A stretch of 64,000 nucleotides of DNA from Pelagibius sp050330205 (GTDB taxonomy: Bacteria > Pseudomonadota > Alphaproteobacteria > Kiloniellales > Kiloniellaceae): the NCBI GenBank assembly GCA_050330205.1, contig JBHJOA010000010.1:62001-126000 (forward strand), given 5' to 3'. A program made the translations under genes and the position numbers. Below the pieces are notes generated by a model, which was not told the origin of the DNA, did not search any database, and saw only the letters and a list, made by a program, of their open reading frames with translations. Within the stretch, counting starts at the first letter, position 1; each line of letters opens with the position of its first letter. This document shows positions 53,306 to 61,490 of the stretch, piece after piece.

Positions 53306-53494
53306 TCAGGCCTCGATATCGATTTCCTGCCCCCGGTTCGGTTCGGGATAGGGAAACCGCGGCGGCGGGTCTTTCGGAGCCGCGTCCACCGGCCGCGGCG
53401 TTTCCGCCTTGGCCACAGGAGCGACCTCCTGGGTATTGCCGGCAGCCACTGTGCCGGTATTGGCCAGCGGCACCGGACCTGGTTGGATCTGCAT
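53306..53494 (-). CDS. Small Pro-rich protein of unknown function
   Basis: A 62-residue acidic, proline-rich, apparently disordered protein (MQIQPGPVPLANTGTVAAGN... PPPRFPYPEPNRGQEIDIEA). It has GGAGG 5 nt before the ATG, a plausible promoter 40-70 bp upstream and a perfect intrinsic terminator downstream, so it is very probably a real, strongly expressed gene. No signal peptide, membrane segment or known family. The terminal EIDIEA and the PEPNRG segment could be binding motifs. A nine-residue longer start (53521) is only 8 nt from the predicted transcription start and less likely. Confidence 0.7.
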   Translation of the reverse strand: MQIQPGPVPLANTGTVAAGNTQEVAPVAKAETPRPVDAAPKDPPPRFPYPEPNRGQEIDIEA

Positions 53495-53535
53495 CTTTTC
53501 CTCCACACACAGTCCAGGCATCTAATCAGCCTGAA

Positions 53536-53564
53536 ATAATAATAGGAGGTCAACATTAAGTAAA
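53536..53564 (-). promoter_or_regulatory. Promoter of the small Pro-rich gene
   Basis: Minus-strand TTTACT (53559-53564), 17-bp spacer, TATTAT (53536-53541), within AT-rich sequence. Leader about 35 nt to the ATG at 53494. Confidence 0.5.
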
Positions 53565-53875
53565 TCTTTAAATATAAAGCAGTTTTATTCTGATTTATAC
53601 TAAGATTATCACAAATTTTATCTATATCTCGTCGAAGGAATTGGCGGCCTTCTTCAATTTCTGGTTATTTCCTGCCGATTTCCAGGAGATGTCCGGCACC
53701 GGAAGGGACGGTGGTATCGCCTTGCGCTCAAGTGGCCCGGCGTATGTTTGCCTACAGGTTGCGCAGGAGGTGGCTTGGCGGCGCCCGCGGAGCTGGCTCT
53801 ACACCCTGTGGATAAAGGATTTTCACGCAAGACCTGCAGCTTCGCCTTCCCATGGGACGCTACATATAGTAGATG

Positions 53876-53891
53876 TTAACTAAATAGTAAC
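53876..53891 (+). promoter_or_regulatory. CtrA-box-like site upstream of parA
   Basis: TTAA-N7-GTAAC differs at one base from the alphaproteobacterial CtrA consensus TTAA-N7-TTAAC. It lies 124 bp before the parA start within an AT-rich patch. Weak evidence of cell-cycle control. Confidence 0.35.
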
Positions 53892-54014
53892 TTTCGCTCC
53901 GCATCGCCTGCGACTAGTCTTGGGCATCGGACGCGACGGGAGCCAGGGTGCCGCGACGGGCCGCGGCGCGCCAAGTAATACCGGCTCATCTGAGGAATTC
54001 GGGGGGCGAGCAGG

Positions 54015-54719
54015 TTGAAAGTACTGGTTGTTGCATCCCAGAAGGGTGGATCCGGAAAGACCACCCTGGCAGGACACCTTGCGGTCCAGGCGGAACTGGA
54101 CGGCGGCGGGCCGGTCGGCCTGATCGACGTCGATCCCCAGGGGAGCCTGGCGGACTGGTGGAACGAGCGCACGGCGCCCAATCCCTTCTTCATCCAGACC
54201 TCGGTGCCGCGCCTGGCGGAGGACATCCGGGAGTTGGCTGCCCATGGGCTGGAGCTTCTGGTCATCGACACGCCGCCGGCGCTCACCTCCACCATCGCCG
54301 ACGTGATCAGGGTCGCGGACCTCGTGGTGATCCCGACCCGGCCGAGCCCCCACGACCTGCGTTCCATCGGCTCAACCATGGAACTGGTCGAACATCTCGG
54401 CAAGCCGCTGGTCTTCGTGGTCAACGGGGCGGCGGCGCGGGCGCGTATCACGACAGAGGCGGTCGCCCTGCTGTCGCAGTACGGCCCCCTGGCGCCGGCC
54501 ATCGTCCACCAGCGCGTCGGTTTCGCTGCGGCGATGATCGACGGGCGCACGGTGATGGAATTGCCGGGCGAGTCGCGTTCGGCAGAAGAGATCGCCGAGC
54601 TTTGGGACTATCTGCGTGACCGCCTGAACGGCGGCGCGGTGCGGCGGCGCCGGTTGCCGTCGATCCCCGGCCAGCTTGCCGCCGTGGCGGAGCAGACGAA
54701 GGCCGAGGGCAGGGCCTGA
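54015..54719 (+). CDS. Orphan ParA/MinD-type ATPase
   Basis: A 234-residue deviant-Walker ATPase. Walker A QKGGSGKTTLAGHLA, Walker A' DVDPQGSLADWW, and Walker B region LVIDTPPALTSTIADVI are all present; the catalytic features of ParA-type dimer-on-DNA switches are intact. There is no ParB gene beside it. The TTG start has an AGG just before it and weak alternatives. Only 2 bp separate its stop from the next gene, encoding a SPOR-domain membrane protein, so the two are translated together. It probably positions or polarises that protein rather than a chromosome. Confidence 0.88.
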   Translation: MKVLVVASQKGGSGKTTLAGHLAVQAELDGGGPVGLIDVDPQGSLADWWNERTAPNPFFIQTSVPRLAEDIRELAAHGLELLVIDTPPALTSTIADVIRVADLVVIPTRPSPHDLRSIGSTMELVEHLGKPLVFVVNGAAARARITTEAVALLSQYGPLAPAIVHQRVGFAAAMIDGRTVMELPGESRSAEEIAELWDYLRDRLNGGAVRRRRLPSIPGQLAAVAEQTKAEGRA

Positions 54720-54721
54720 GA

Positions 54722-56578
54722 ATGACCCAGCAGAAGGCCGCTTCTCTGACCAGCAGCCTGTTCGCGCGCAAGGGCAAGGCCTCGCCGGCAAGACTGCTGA
54801 TCTCCGAACTGGAGTCCACCGGGCCCGGCACTGCAGGGGCGGCCGCCACAAAGGCGGCGACGAACGGCAGCGCCCGGCGCAAACCGAAGCCCTCCACCGA
54901 GTTGCCTCTGATGGCCTTCGTCGAGGCCCAGGTTAGTGCCGAAGCCGCCACCTCGGAGCCGGCGCCGGCCGCCAGCCTTCTGGACCGAGGCGCCCGCTCG
55001 CTGCGGCGAAGCGAACAGCGTCTGCCTGCGCCCGAGGATCGGTCGGTCGGCATTGCGGCGCCCGAACCCGTCGCCCCCGATGTCGACAAGGCGGAGGTCG
55101 AGACGGACGAGGTCGAAACTGTTTCCGGCGACGCCAACGTCGCGGCCATCGAGGACGCACCGCCGGAGGGGCCGCCGGACGAAGCCGTTTCCGCCGAAGC
55201 CGAGGTGGTGGTCGCCGCATCGGACCCGGTCGCCGAAGCGCCTGTCATCGTCGAGGCGGCGGCCGTGCAGGAAATCATAGATGCGCCCGAGCTCGGCACT
55301 CCGGAGGCCGGCACCCCAGACGCCGACACTACGATCGTCGTCGCACCGCAAGACGCGGAGACAGCGGAAACTGCGGCGGTGGGCGAGGGCGCAAAGGCCG
55401 AGGCGGGCGAGACATCGACTCGGGTCGATGCCGGATCGGCGCCGGTATCTGTGCCGCCGATTGCCGCAACGGCGACGCTGAGTCGGGCGGCGGCGCAGCC
55501 GGCCGGCGCGACGCGGCACAGCCCGGTAGCTCACAGCCCCTCATCGCAAGGGTTCTGGTGGCGAAGCGCCGCCGTGGTGGCGCTCGGCGTGGCCCTCGGT
55601 TTCGGAACCTATCTGGCCTTCTCCGGCACGCCCGGCCAGCCGCCAGCCGCCGAACCGGTGCAGCAGGCGGCGCCGCCGACGCCGCCGGCGGCGGATGCGG
55701 TCGAGCCTCATCCCGAGGCGGCGGCGCCCCCGGCAACGGCTGACGTTGCGGCGGCTGCCGCGCCCATGGCGGAGGTCGACGCGCCGGAGCCGTCCTTCGA
55801 CATCATCCGCATCGAGCCCGACGGCCAGTCGATCATCGCCGGCCGGGCGGTGCCCTTCAGCGAATGGATCCTGCTCAACAACGGCAGCCCGATCGCCTCC
55901 GTGAGGGCCGACGCCAACGGCGAGTGGGTGGTGCTGCCCGGCACCTCGCTGGTTCCCGGCGCCAATGCCTTCAGCCTGGTCCCCAAGACCGAGCGTGGCA
56001 GGGTCGCCATCCCCGCGCCGCTGGCCGAGCCCGATGGTGGTGACGGGTCGTCCGTGGCGCCGCGCAGCGACCTGGAGCGCATCGAGGGAGAGATTCAAGG
56101 CGGTGTCGATTTGCCGCGCGGCGGCGCGCCGACCGAAGCGCCGGCGGTGGCGATTGCCTTGCCGAAGCCCAAGCCGGCCGGCGCCGCGGCCGCGATGCGG
56201 TCGGCGGGGGCGGAGGCTTTCCGCGTGTCGCAGGACGGCGACTACGAAGTGCAGGTGGCATCGGTTCGCCAGAACGGCGATGCCCAGCGCGAACGGGACC
56301 GCCTGGAGGGGGCTTTTCCGAAACTTCTAGGAGACCTCGACCTGCGCGTCCAGGAAGCCAGCGTGGAGGGCGCGGGCACCTTTTACCGCGTGCGCAGCGG
56401 GGCCATAGAGGATCTCGGGATTGCCCGTGAACTCTGCCGCCGACTCGAGGCGCTTGGCCAGGGTTGCCTGGTTGTGCGGCGCGCCGCACCTGCAGAGGAG
56501 CCGGCTACCGAAGTGGCCGAGGATTTGCCTGGCGAAGCGTCCTCGGCGGTGCACCAGCAGGCGGAACGACCGCGCTAA
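54722..56578 (+). CDS. Large membrane protein with Ig-like and SPOR domains
   Basis: A 618-residue protein. Residues 1-275 are disordered, rich in Ala, Glu and Pro, with a conserved-looking N-terminal start MTQQKAASLTSSLFARKGKASPA. One membrane segment lies at 278-300 (GFWWRSAAVVALGVALGFGTYLAF). The periplasmic part has a Pro/Ala linker, an Ig-like domain at 357-422 (SFDIIRIEPDGQSIIAGRAVPFSEW) of the type found in LysM-containing envelope proteins, and a SPOR domain at about 506-588 (DYEVQVASVRQNGDAQRERDRLE). SPOR binds denuded glycan at the division site. Type II topology with cytoplasmic N-terminus would let the ParA neighbour touch it. Confidence 0.85.
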   Translation: MTQQKAASLTSSLFARKGKASPARLLISELESTGPGTAGAAATKAATNGSARRKPKPSTELPLMAFVEAQVSAEAATSEPAPAASLLDRGARSLRRSEQRLPAPEDRSVGIAAPEPVAPDVDKAEVETDEVETVSGDANVAAIEDAPPEGPPDEAVSAEAEVVVAASDPVAEAPVIVEAAAVQEIIDAPELGTPEAGTPDADTTIVVAPQDAETAETAAVGEGAKAEAGETSTRVDAGSAPVSVPPIAATATLSRAAAQPAGATRHSPVAHSPSSQGFWWRSAAVVALGVALGFGTYLAFSGTPGQPPAAEPVQQAAPPTPPAADAVEPHPEAAAPPATADVAAAAAPMAEVDAPEPSFDIIRIEPDGQSIIAGRAVPFSEWILLNNGSPIASVRADANGEWVVLPGTSLVPGANAFSLVPKTERGRVAIPAPLAEPDGGDGSSVAPRSDLERIEGEIQGGVDLPRGGAPTEAPAVAIALPKPKPAGAAAAMRSAGAEAFRVSQDGDYEVQVASVRQNGDAQRERDRLEGAFPKLLGDLDLRVQEASVEGAGTFYRVRSGAIEDLGIARELCRRLEALGQGCLVVRRAAPAEEPATEVAEDLPGEASSAVHQQAERPR

Positions 56579-56597
56579 CCCGGGTGAACGCCGGCCT

Positions 56598-57437
56598 TCA
56601 CGCCGTCTCGGCGTCGAACAGTCCGATCGCCTGAAGGAGATCCTGAATCTCGCGCCGCGCCGAGGTGTGGCTGTTTGTTTCGCCGTGTCCTTCGCCGGCC
56701 TCGGGCAGATCGAGCGCGGTCAGGCCCGACATGAAGAGTTCGCGGAACACCACCCGCTCGCCGATGCCCGGCGCCAGGCGGAAACCGATGCGCTTGGCGA
56801 GCAGCGACAGCAGCGCCGAAACCTCCCGCATGTTGCGCGCCTCGAGGTGCGCCAGGCGGTTGCGCAGCACCACCCAGTCGATGGGCGGCCGCCCTGCGAC
56901 GACGCGCTGGTTGTTCTGTTCCCAGACCAGTTGGCTGTAGACGCTGGGCGCTTCCACCTCGCGGCGCTCGCGGTTGATCCGGGCCAGCACCTCGATGTCG
57001 AGGAAGCTGTCGTTCAGCGGCGTGACCAGGGTGTCGGCGCGGCTGTGCCCGAGGCGGCAGAGGTAGGAGTCGCTACCGGGCGTGTCCACGACAATGAAAT
57101 GGCAGTCGGCGAGATCGTCGAAGGCATCCTGCAGTCGGCCGGCCTCATCCGCTTCCGCCGCCGCCGGCTCGCCGGCCGTCGAGCGCAGGATGGCGCGGTG
57201 CTTTGGCAACTCCAGTGCGCGGCCGCTCTGTCCGTTCTGGGCCGAGCGATTGCGGAAGAAGGCGGACAGGGTGCCCTGGCGGGCGTCGAGGTCGATGGTG
57301 CCGACGCGGAAGCCGAACTTCATCAGGGCCACGGCGAGATGGATTGCCGTGGTCGACTTCCCGGTGCCGCCCTTCTCGCTGCCGACGACGATGACGTAGG
57401 GGACCGATTCTTCGGATCGCCGGCTGTCGCGCTTCAT
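56598..57437 (-). CDS. mipZ: Division-site positioning ATPase MipZ
   Basis: A 279-residue ParA-like ATPase that forms polar gradients with ParB and inhibits FtsZ except at midcell. The signature GSEKGGTGKSTTAIHLAVAL, TIDLDARQGTLSAFF, VVDTPGSDSYLCRLGHSRADTLVTPLNDSFLD, YSQLVWEQN and IGFRLAPGIGERVVFRELF are all characteristic of MipZ. It is convergent with the SPOR protein gene (19 bp between stops). The gene at 57527-58069 lies upstream on the same strand, 89 bp away. Well-conserved and full length. Confidence 0.93.
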   Translation of the reverse strand: MKRDSRRSEESVPYVIVVGSEKGGTGKSTTAIHLAVALMKFGFRVGTIDLDARQGTLSAFFRNRSAQNGQSGRALELPKHRAILRSTAGEPAAAEADEAGRLQDAFDDLADCHFIVVDTPGSDSYLCRLGHSRADTLVTPLNDSFLDIEVLARINRERREVEAPSVYSQLVWEQNNQRVVAGRPPIDWVVLRNRLAHLEARNMREVSALLSLLAKRIGFRLAPGIGERVVFRELFMSGLTALDLPEAGEGHGETNSHTSARREIQDLLQAIGLFDAETA

Positions 57438-57526
57438 GCTGATGACGGCCCTTCTGCTAAATCATCCGGCCGGGGCGCCGGTGGCATCGGCAGCCGTCCG
57501 GCCCGGCGCCAGCCTGACGTTCTTTC

Positions 57527-58069
57527 CTAGAACAGCACGGTCCAGTTCTCGGCATCCCTTGCCGAGCCGCCGGCGGCGGAAAGCATGCGGAGCTTTTCTG
57601 GGTCTGCGGGGTCGTCGTCGGAGGCGTCTTCCTCGCCGACCGCTCCCGAACTCTGCCAGCCCGGGTGCTTTTCGGCGTCGGAGAGGAGGCCCTTCAGCCC
57701 CGCCAGCCTGCGCGCCAGAATCTCGGTGCGTGCCCAGGCGACATATTCCTCGCCGTCGCCCGCCTTGTGGACAGCCGCCCATTGTTCGCGCCGTTCGGAC
57801 TTCATGACGAAGGCGATGTTTTCACCCTCGATGCTGCAGTCGAGCGACTGCGTGTAGGGCGCGACCTTGCCCTCCCAGATCTCGGCGATGACATTCCAGG
57901 AAAAACCTTCGTTGACCAACAGTTCCATCATGACCTGATCGAACTCGCCCCGCGCAAGCTCCAGGGCATAGCTGATCATGCAGTCCAGTTCCTGGCTGCC
58001 TTCGGATGCGGATTCCAATGCCGCCATCACGCGCCTGACGACGCTGTCTTTTCGTTCGTTTTCGCCCAT
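57527..58069 (-). CDS. Conserved protein of unknown function upstream of mipZ
   Basis: A 180-residue acidic soluble protein with no signal or membrane segment. The first 90 residues look helical (RKDSVVRRVMAALESASEGSQELDCMIS... VMMELLVNEGFSWNVIAEIW) and the middle has SDLCxxGxx-like segment ending KAGDGEEYVAWARTEILARRL, a helical-bundle pattern. The C-terminus is acidic and disordered (GEEDASDDDPADPEKL). I recognise no family. Being between pyrE and mipZ on the same strand, with 89 bp to mipZ, a shared transcript is possible. Confidence 0.72.
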   Translation of the reverse strand: MGENERKDSVVRRVMAALESASEGSQELDCMISYALELARGEFDQVMMELLVNEGFSWNVIAEIWEGKVAPYTQSLDCSIEGENIAFVMKSERREQWAAVHKAGDGEEYVAWARTEILARRLAGLKGLLSDAEKHPGWQSSGAVGEEDASDDDPADPEKLRMLSAAGGSARDAENWTVLF

Positions 58070-58243
58070 CGACCCCTGTCCCCGAGCAGGACCACCGATA
58101 CTACTGATTTTGGCGCTGAAGAGAAGCGCCCCCTAGGGGTGCAAGTGACAAAAAAAGGATATGATTATGGTTAATCGGACGTTGCGTCGCCACGACTGGT
58201 GGATTGCGCGATCAACCTGCGCGCCGGAAGTGCGTCGAAGGCT

Positions 58244-58960
58244 TTAGACGCCGGAGGCGCGGTCTCCGGTTTCGCCGGATTCCCTGCCGCCGTGAGTGGC
58301 CGACCAGGTTTCTGGATCCTGCAGAAAATGGCGCACTTCCTGGACCTGTGCGGCGGAGAGATAGCCGCGATCCTCAGCGGCGGCGAGGGCATCCCACCAG
58401 GTGGCCAGGGCGTGAAGCCGTACCCCTTTTTCGGCGAGGGCGGCGACGCCTTCGGGAAAGATGCCGTAGTGGAAAATGACGAAGGTATGGGCGATCTGGC
58501 CCCCGGCCGTGCGGATCGCATCGACGAAGTTCAGCTTCGAGCCGCCGTCGGTGGCGAGGTCTTCGACCAGCAGAACCCGGCTGCCCTCGGGAAGATATCC
58601 CTCAATCTGAGCGTCGCGTCCGAATCCCTTCGGCTTCTTGCGAACGTAGAGCATCGGCAGCCCGAGCCGTTCGGCGATCCAGGCGGCGAAGGGAATGCCA
58701 GCCGTCTCGCCACCGGCGATGCAGTCGATCGACTCATAGCCGGCCTCGCGCTGGATCACGTCGCAGGCGAAGTCCATCAGCTGCGCCCGGGCCCGCGGGA
58801 AGGAGATGATCTTGCGGCAGTCGACGTAGACCGGGCTGGCGCGTCCGGAGGTCAGGATGAAAGGGTCGTCCGGGCGGAACAGCACCGCCTCGATCTCCAG
58901 CAGGATGCGGGCGGTGATTTCTGATATCTCGCTCGGACTGGCGGCGGCGGTCGGCTGCAT
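58244..58960 (-). CDS. pyrE: Orotate phosphoribosyltransferase
   Basis: A 238-residue enzyme of pyrimidine synthesis joining orotate to PRPP. Type I PRTase motif VLLVEDLATDGGSK is intact; FILTSGRASPVYVDCRK, IAGGETAGIPFAAWI and YVRKKPKGFG are family features. Start at 58960 (MQPTAAASP) with GAGAG 8 nt upstream; the longer frame adds 19 unrelated residues. Normal length with a short hydrophilic C-terminal tail. Single gene; a small stem-loop region lies beyond its stop. Confidence 0.95.
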   Translation of the reverse strand: MQPTAAASPSEISEITARILLEIEAVLFRPDDPFILTSGRASPVYVDCRKIISFPRARAQLMDFACDVIQREAGYESIDCIAGGETAGIPFAAWIAERLGLPMLYVRKKPKGFGRDAQIEGYLPEGSRVLLVEDLATDGGSKLNFVDAIRTAGGQIAHTFVIFHYGIFPEGVAALAEKGVRLHALATWWDALAAAEDRGYLSAAQVQEVRHFLQDPETWSATHGGRESGETGDRASGV

Positions 58961-59050
58961 GACGAAAGCTCTCCTTCTCGGTCCGCCCTGTTTATCGCCA
59001 AAGCGCTGGCGAGACAATCGGCCAGGGCCAGCCGCATGCGTCCAGGCCGC

Positions 59051-60322
59051 TCAGTCGTCGCCGGGGGCGGCCGCCGCCTTGGCGCGCAGCGCCGGTGCCA
59101 GGCGGGCAAGGCCGTAGCCGAGGAGGGCGATGATGGCCGCCGTGCTCATCACCGCCACCATGGGGTAGACGCTGTCGTCCTGCAGCTTGCCGACCACCAG
59201 AGTGGCGAGCGCGCCGACCATCATCTGCAGGAAGCCCGTGAGGCCGGAAGCGGTTCCCGCGAGGTCGGGGCGCACCGAGATGGCGCTGGCCGTCGCGCTG
59301 GGCAGGCTGAGCCCGTTGCCGATGCCGACCAGCATCACCGGGCCGAAGAGAAAGAGCGGGGTCATTTCGGCGGCCAGCGACAGCGCCGTGAGCAGGCCGA
59401 CGCCGAGGATCGCCAGCAGGCAGCCGGCGAACACCATGCGCTCGGCGCCGACGCGCGTGGCGAGGCGGCCGGAGGCGAAGTTGCCGGCCATGTAGCTGAT
59501 CGCGTTCAGCATGAAATAGAGGCCGTACTCGTTGGAGGGCCGCTGCAGGATCTCGACCATGATGTAGGGGGCGCCGGCCAGGAAGGCGAAGAACACCGCC
59601 GTGGTAAAGCTGACGTTGACGACGTAACCGGTGAATGCGGCATCGCGCAGCAGCACAGGAAAGCCCTGCAGCATCGCCAGCGGGCTGCTGGTGACATGGC
59701 GATCGTGGTGGGTTTCGTGGAGCAGAACCCAGGCGAGGGCGAGCACCACGGCGCCGATGGCCAGCACCGCGTAGAAGGTCGAGCGCCAGCCGAACCAAGT
59801 GTCGAGGTAGCCGCCGGCAAGCGGGGCCAGCATCGGCGCCACCACCATGGCCATGGTGATATAGCCGATCATGCTGGCGGACTCGTCGCGGCCGTGAGTG
59901 TCGCGAACGATGGCGCGGCCCAGCACCAGGCCGGCGCAGCCGCCGACCGCCTGCAGGATGCGCGCGGCGATCAGCATGGCGATGGAGTCGGCCAGCGCCG
60001 CCGCCAGGCTGCCGGCGAGGAACATCGCGATGCCGACCAGCAGCACCGGCCGGCGGCCGAAGCGGTCGGACAGCGGGCCCATGAAGAGCTGCGCAATGGC
60101 GACACCGAAGAGGTAGAGCGTGAGGGTCAGCTGGATGGTGCCGTAGTCGGTGCCGAAGACGGACACCAGGCCCGGCATGGAGGGGATGAAGATGTTGAGC
60201 GCCATTGGTCCCAGCGCGGTCACCGCGATGAGGATGCCCAGGGACGGCCGCCGCCTGGCGAGGATCGGCCGGGGGGACTCGCCGCCAGGCGAATCGGAGG
60301 TGGGCTGCGCGGAGACGCTCAT
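59051..60322 (-). CDS. Bcr/CflA-family drug efflux transporter (MFS)
   Basis: A 423-residue MFS transporter with 12 predicted helices. LGPMALNIFIPSMPGLV (helix 1), GPLSDRFGRRPVLLVGIAMF (motif A), and RILQAVGGCAGLVLGRAIVRD are typical of Bcr/CflA exporters for bicyclomycin, chloramphenicol or sulfonamides, or for endogenous dipeptides. The ATG at 60322 (MSVSAQPTSDSPG) gives a short cytoplasmic N-terminus; no strong ribosome-binding site. Same strand as pyrE, 90 bp upstream. Substrate unknown. Confidence 0.91.
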   Translation of the reverse strand: MSVSAQPTSDSPGGESPRPILARRRPSLGILIAVTALGPMALNIFIPSMPGLVSVFGTDYGTIQLTLTLYLFGVAIAQLFMGPLSDRFGRRPVLLVGIAMFLAGSLAAALADSIAMLIAARILQAVGGCAGLVLGRAIVRDTHGRDESASMIGYITMAMVVAPMLAPLAGGYLDTWFGWRSTFYAVLAIGAVVLALAWVLLHETHHDRHVTSSPLAMLQGFPVLLRDAAFTGYVVNVSFTTAVFFAFLAGAPYIMVEILQRPSNEYGLYFMLNAISYMAGNFASGRLATRVGAERMVFAGCLLAILGVGLLTALSLAAEMTPLFLFGPVMLVGIGNGLSLPSATASAISVRPDLAGTASGLTGFLQMMVGALATLVVGKLQDDSVYPMVAVMSTAAIIALLGYGLARLAPALRAKAAAAPGDD

Positions 60323-60484
60323 GGAAGTCTGCCGGGAGGTTGAGGCCAGGACTGCTGTCCGGAAAAGTCGTCGCGGGCCCGGGGGCGCCACGGTTCAGCA
60401 TCATATACGGACAGGAACGTCCGGAGTCCACCGCCAGCCCGTTCGGCGCCGCTGCAGCGCTATCCGGAGGCTTGCGATCCGGAC

Positions 60485-60517
60485 AAAAAAGACGGGGCGG
60501 CAGGGGACGCCGCCCCG
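60485..60517 (-). terminator. Intrinsic terminator of the dienelactone hydrolase gene
   Basis: CGGGGCGGC (60493-60501), 7-nt loop, GCCGCCCCG (60509-60517), followed on the minus strand by GTCTTTTTTG (T tract 60485-60490). Perfect 9-bp stem about 40 bp after the stop at 60558. Confidence 0.85.
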
Positions 60518-60557
60518 CATCAGGTGGGGGGTGCCTACCTGGCTTGCCTGATCCGCT

Positions 60558-61490
60558 CTATCGCAGATGTTCCTTGAAAAAGCCGACCGTGCGTGTCCAG
60601 GCCAGGTCGGCCGCCACCTTGTCGTAGCGCGCGGCATTGGTGTCGTTGTTGAAGGCGTGGTTGGCGCCGTCGTAGACGAACAGCTCGTAGGGCACGCCGT
60701 TCGACTTCAGGGCCGCCTCGAAATCCGGGATGCCGGCGTTGATGCGCTCGTCGAGGCCGGCGTAATGCAACATCACCGGTGAAGTCATACGCCCGACCTC
60801 GGAGACCGCCGGCTGGCGCCCGTAGTAGGCGACTGTCGCGGAGATGGCTGGCGCGTTGACCGCCACCTGGTTGCTCATGGCGCCGCCCCAGCAGAACCCG
60901 ACCGCGCCGACCTTGCCGGTGCTGTCCGGATGGTTGGCCAGGAAGTCGACCGCCATGACGGCGTTCTGGATGGTCTGCAGGCTGTCGAGGGCGCCGATCA
61001 TCTCGCGAGCCTGATCTTCGTCGGCAGGCGTGCCGCCGGCCGGCGACAGGAAGTCGACGCCGAGGGCCAGAAAGCCCTCCAGTGCGATGCGCCGCGTGAC
61101 GTCCTCGATGTGCGGGTTGAGGCCGCGGTTCTCGTGGATCACCAGCACTGCGGGCAGTGGGCCCGTCGCATCGGCCGGGCGCGCCAGGTAGCCCGCCACG
61201 TCGCCGGTGGCACCGGGGAAGGAGATTTTTTCCACCGTCAGGCGGCTGTCGTCCGGCGCCACGATGGCGGCCTGGGCGTAGTTTGATTCCAACAGCGGCA
61301 GCAGGGCATAGGCGGCGGCGCTGCCACCGGCCAGCTTCGTCAGGTGGTCGAAGAAGCGGCGCCGGTCCAGGGTCAGGTGGGTGTATTCGTCGTAGAGGTC
61401 GATGATCTCCTGAGTGATCTTCGGGCCGGTGCGACCGTCGGCCTGCTGGGAACTTGTTCTCGCGGCAGGGGCTCGGCTGGTGACGGACAT
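60558..61490 (-). CDS. Dienelactone hydrolase family protein
   Basis: A 310-residue alpha/beta hydrolase. Catalytic residues: C200 in GAVGFCWGGAMSN, D247 in GLDERIN and H278 in GANHAFNND, with E120 in VIHENRGLN, as in dienelactone hydrolases. The N-terminal 75 residues include RRRFFDHLTKLAGG, resembling a Tat signal, but lie after a 40-residue leader, so export is uncertain. Start at 61490 (MSVTSRAP) chosen over 61502. Substrate unknown; homologues act on dienelactones, carboxymethylenebutenolide or other esters. Own terminator, so monocistronic. Confidence 0.9.
   Translation of the reverse strand: MSVTSRAPAARTSSQQADGRTGPKITQEIIDLYDEYTHLTLDRRRFFDHLTKLAGGSAAAYALLPLLESNYAQAAIVAPDDSRLTVEKISFPGATGDVAGYLARPADATGPLPAVLVIHENRGLNPHIEDVTRRIALEGFLALGVDFLSPAGGTPADEDQAREMIGALDSLQTIQNAVMAVDFLANHPDSTGKVGAVGFCWGGAMSNQVAVNAPAISATVAYYGRQPAVSEVGRMTSPVMLHYAGLDERINAGIPDFEAALKSNGVPYELFVYDGANHAFNNDTNAARYDKVAADLAWTRTVGFFKEHLR

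Larger units (their letters stand above)
53522..54014. other. Intergenic AT-rich island between the Pro-rich gene and parA
   Basis: The 493-bp gap includes about 120 bp of AT-rich DNA (53521-53640), strikingly unlike the GC-rich surroundings, then normal GC sequence. An open frame at 53641-53883 is not convincing. An AGGAGGT on the plus strand at 53544-53550 leads only to a stop codon after a few bases. Nothing else coding is seen. Confidence 0.6.

Noticed and set aside
53543..53563. A perfect AGGAGGT on the plus strand in the AT-rich island
   Set aside because: It leads into ATT AAG TAA, so no protein can be made; it is probably chance or part of the opposite-strand promoter.
53641..53883. 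An 80-residue plus-strand frame before parA
   Set aside because: No ribosome-binding site, odd composition, spans the promoter region of parA.
58112..58130. A small stem (GGCGCT/AGCGCC) after pyrE as a terminator
   Set aside because: The stem is only 6 bp and neither strand has a T tract after it.
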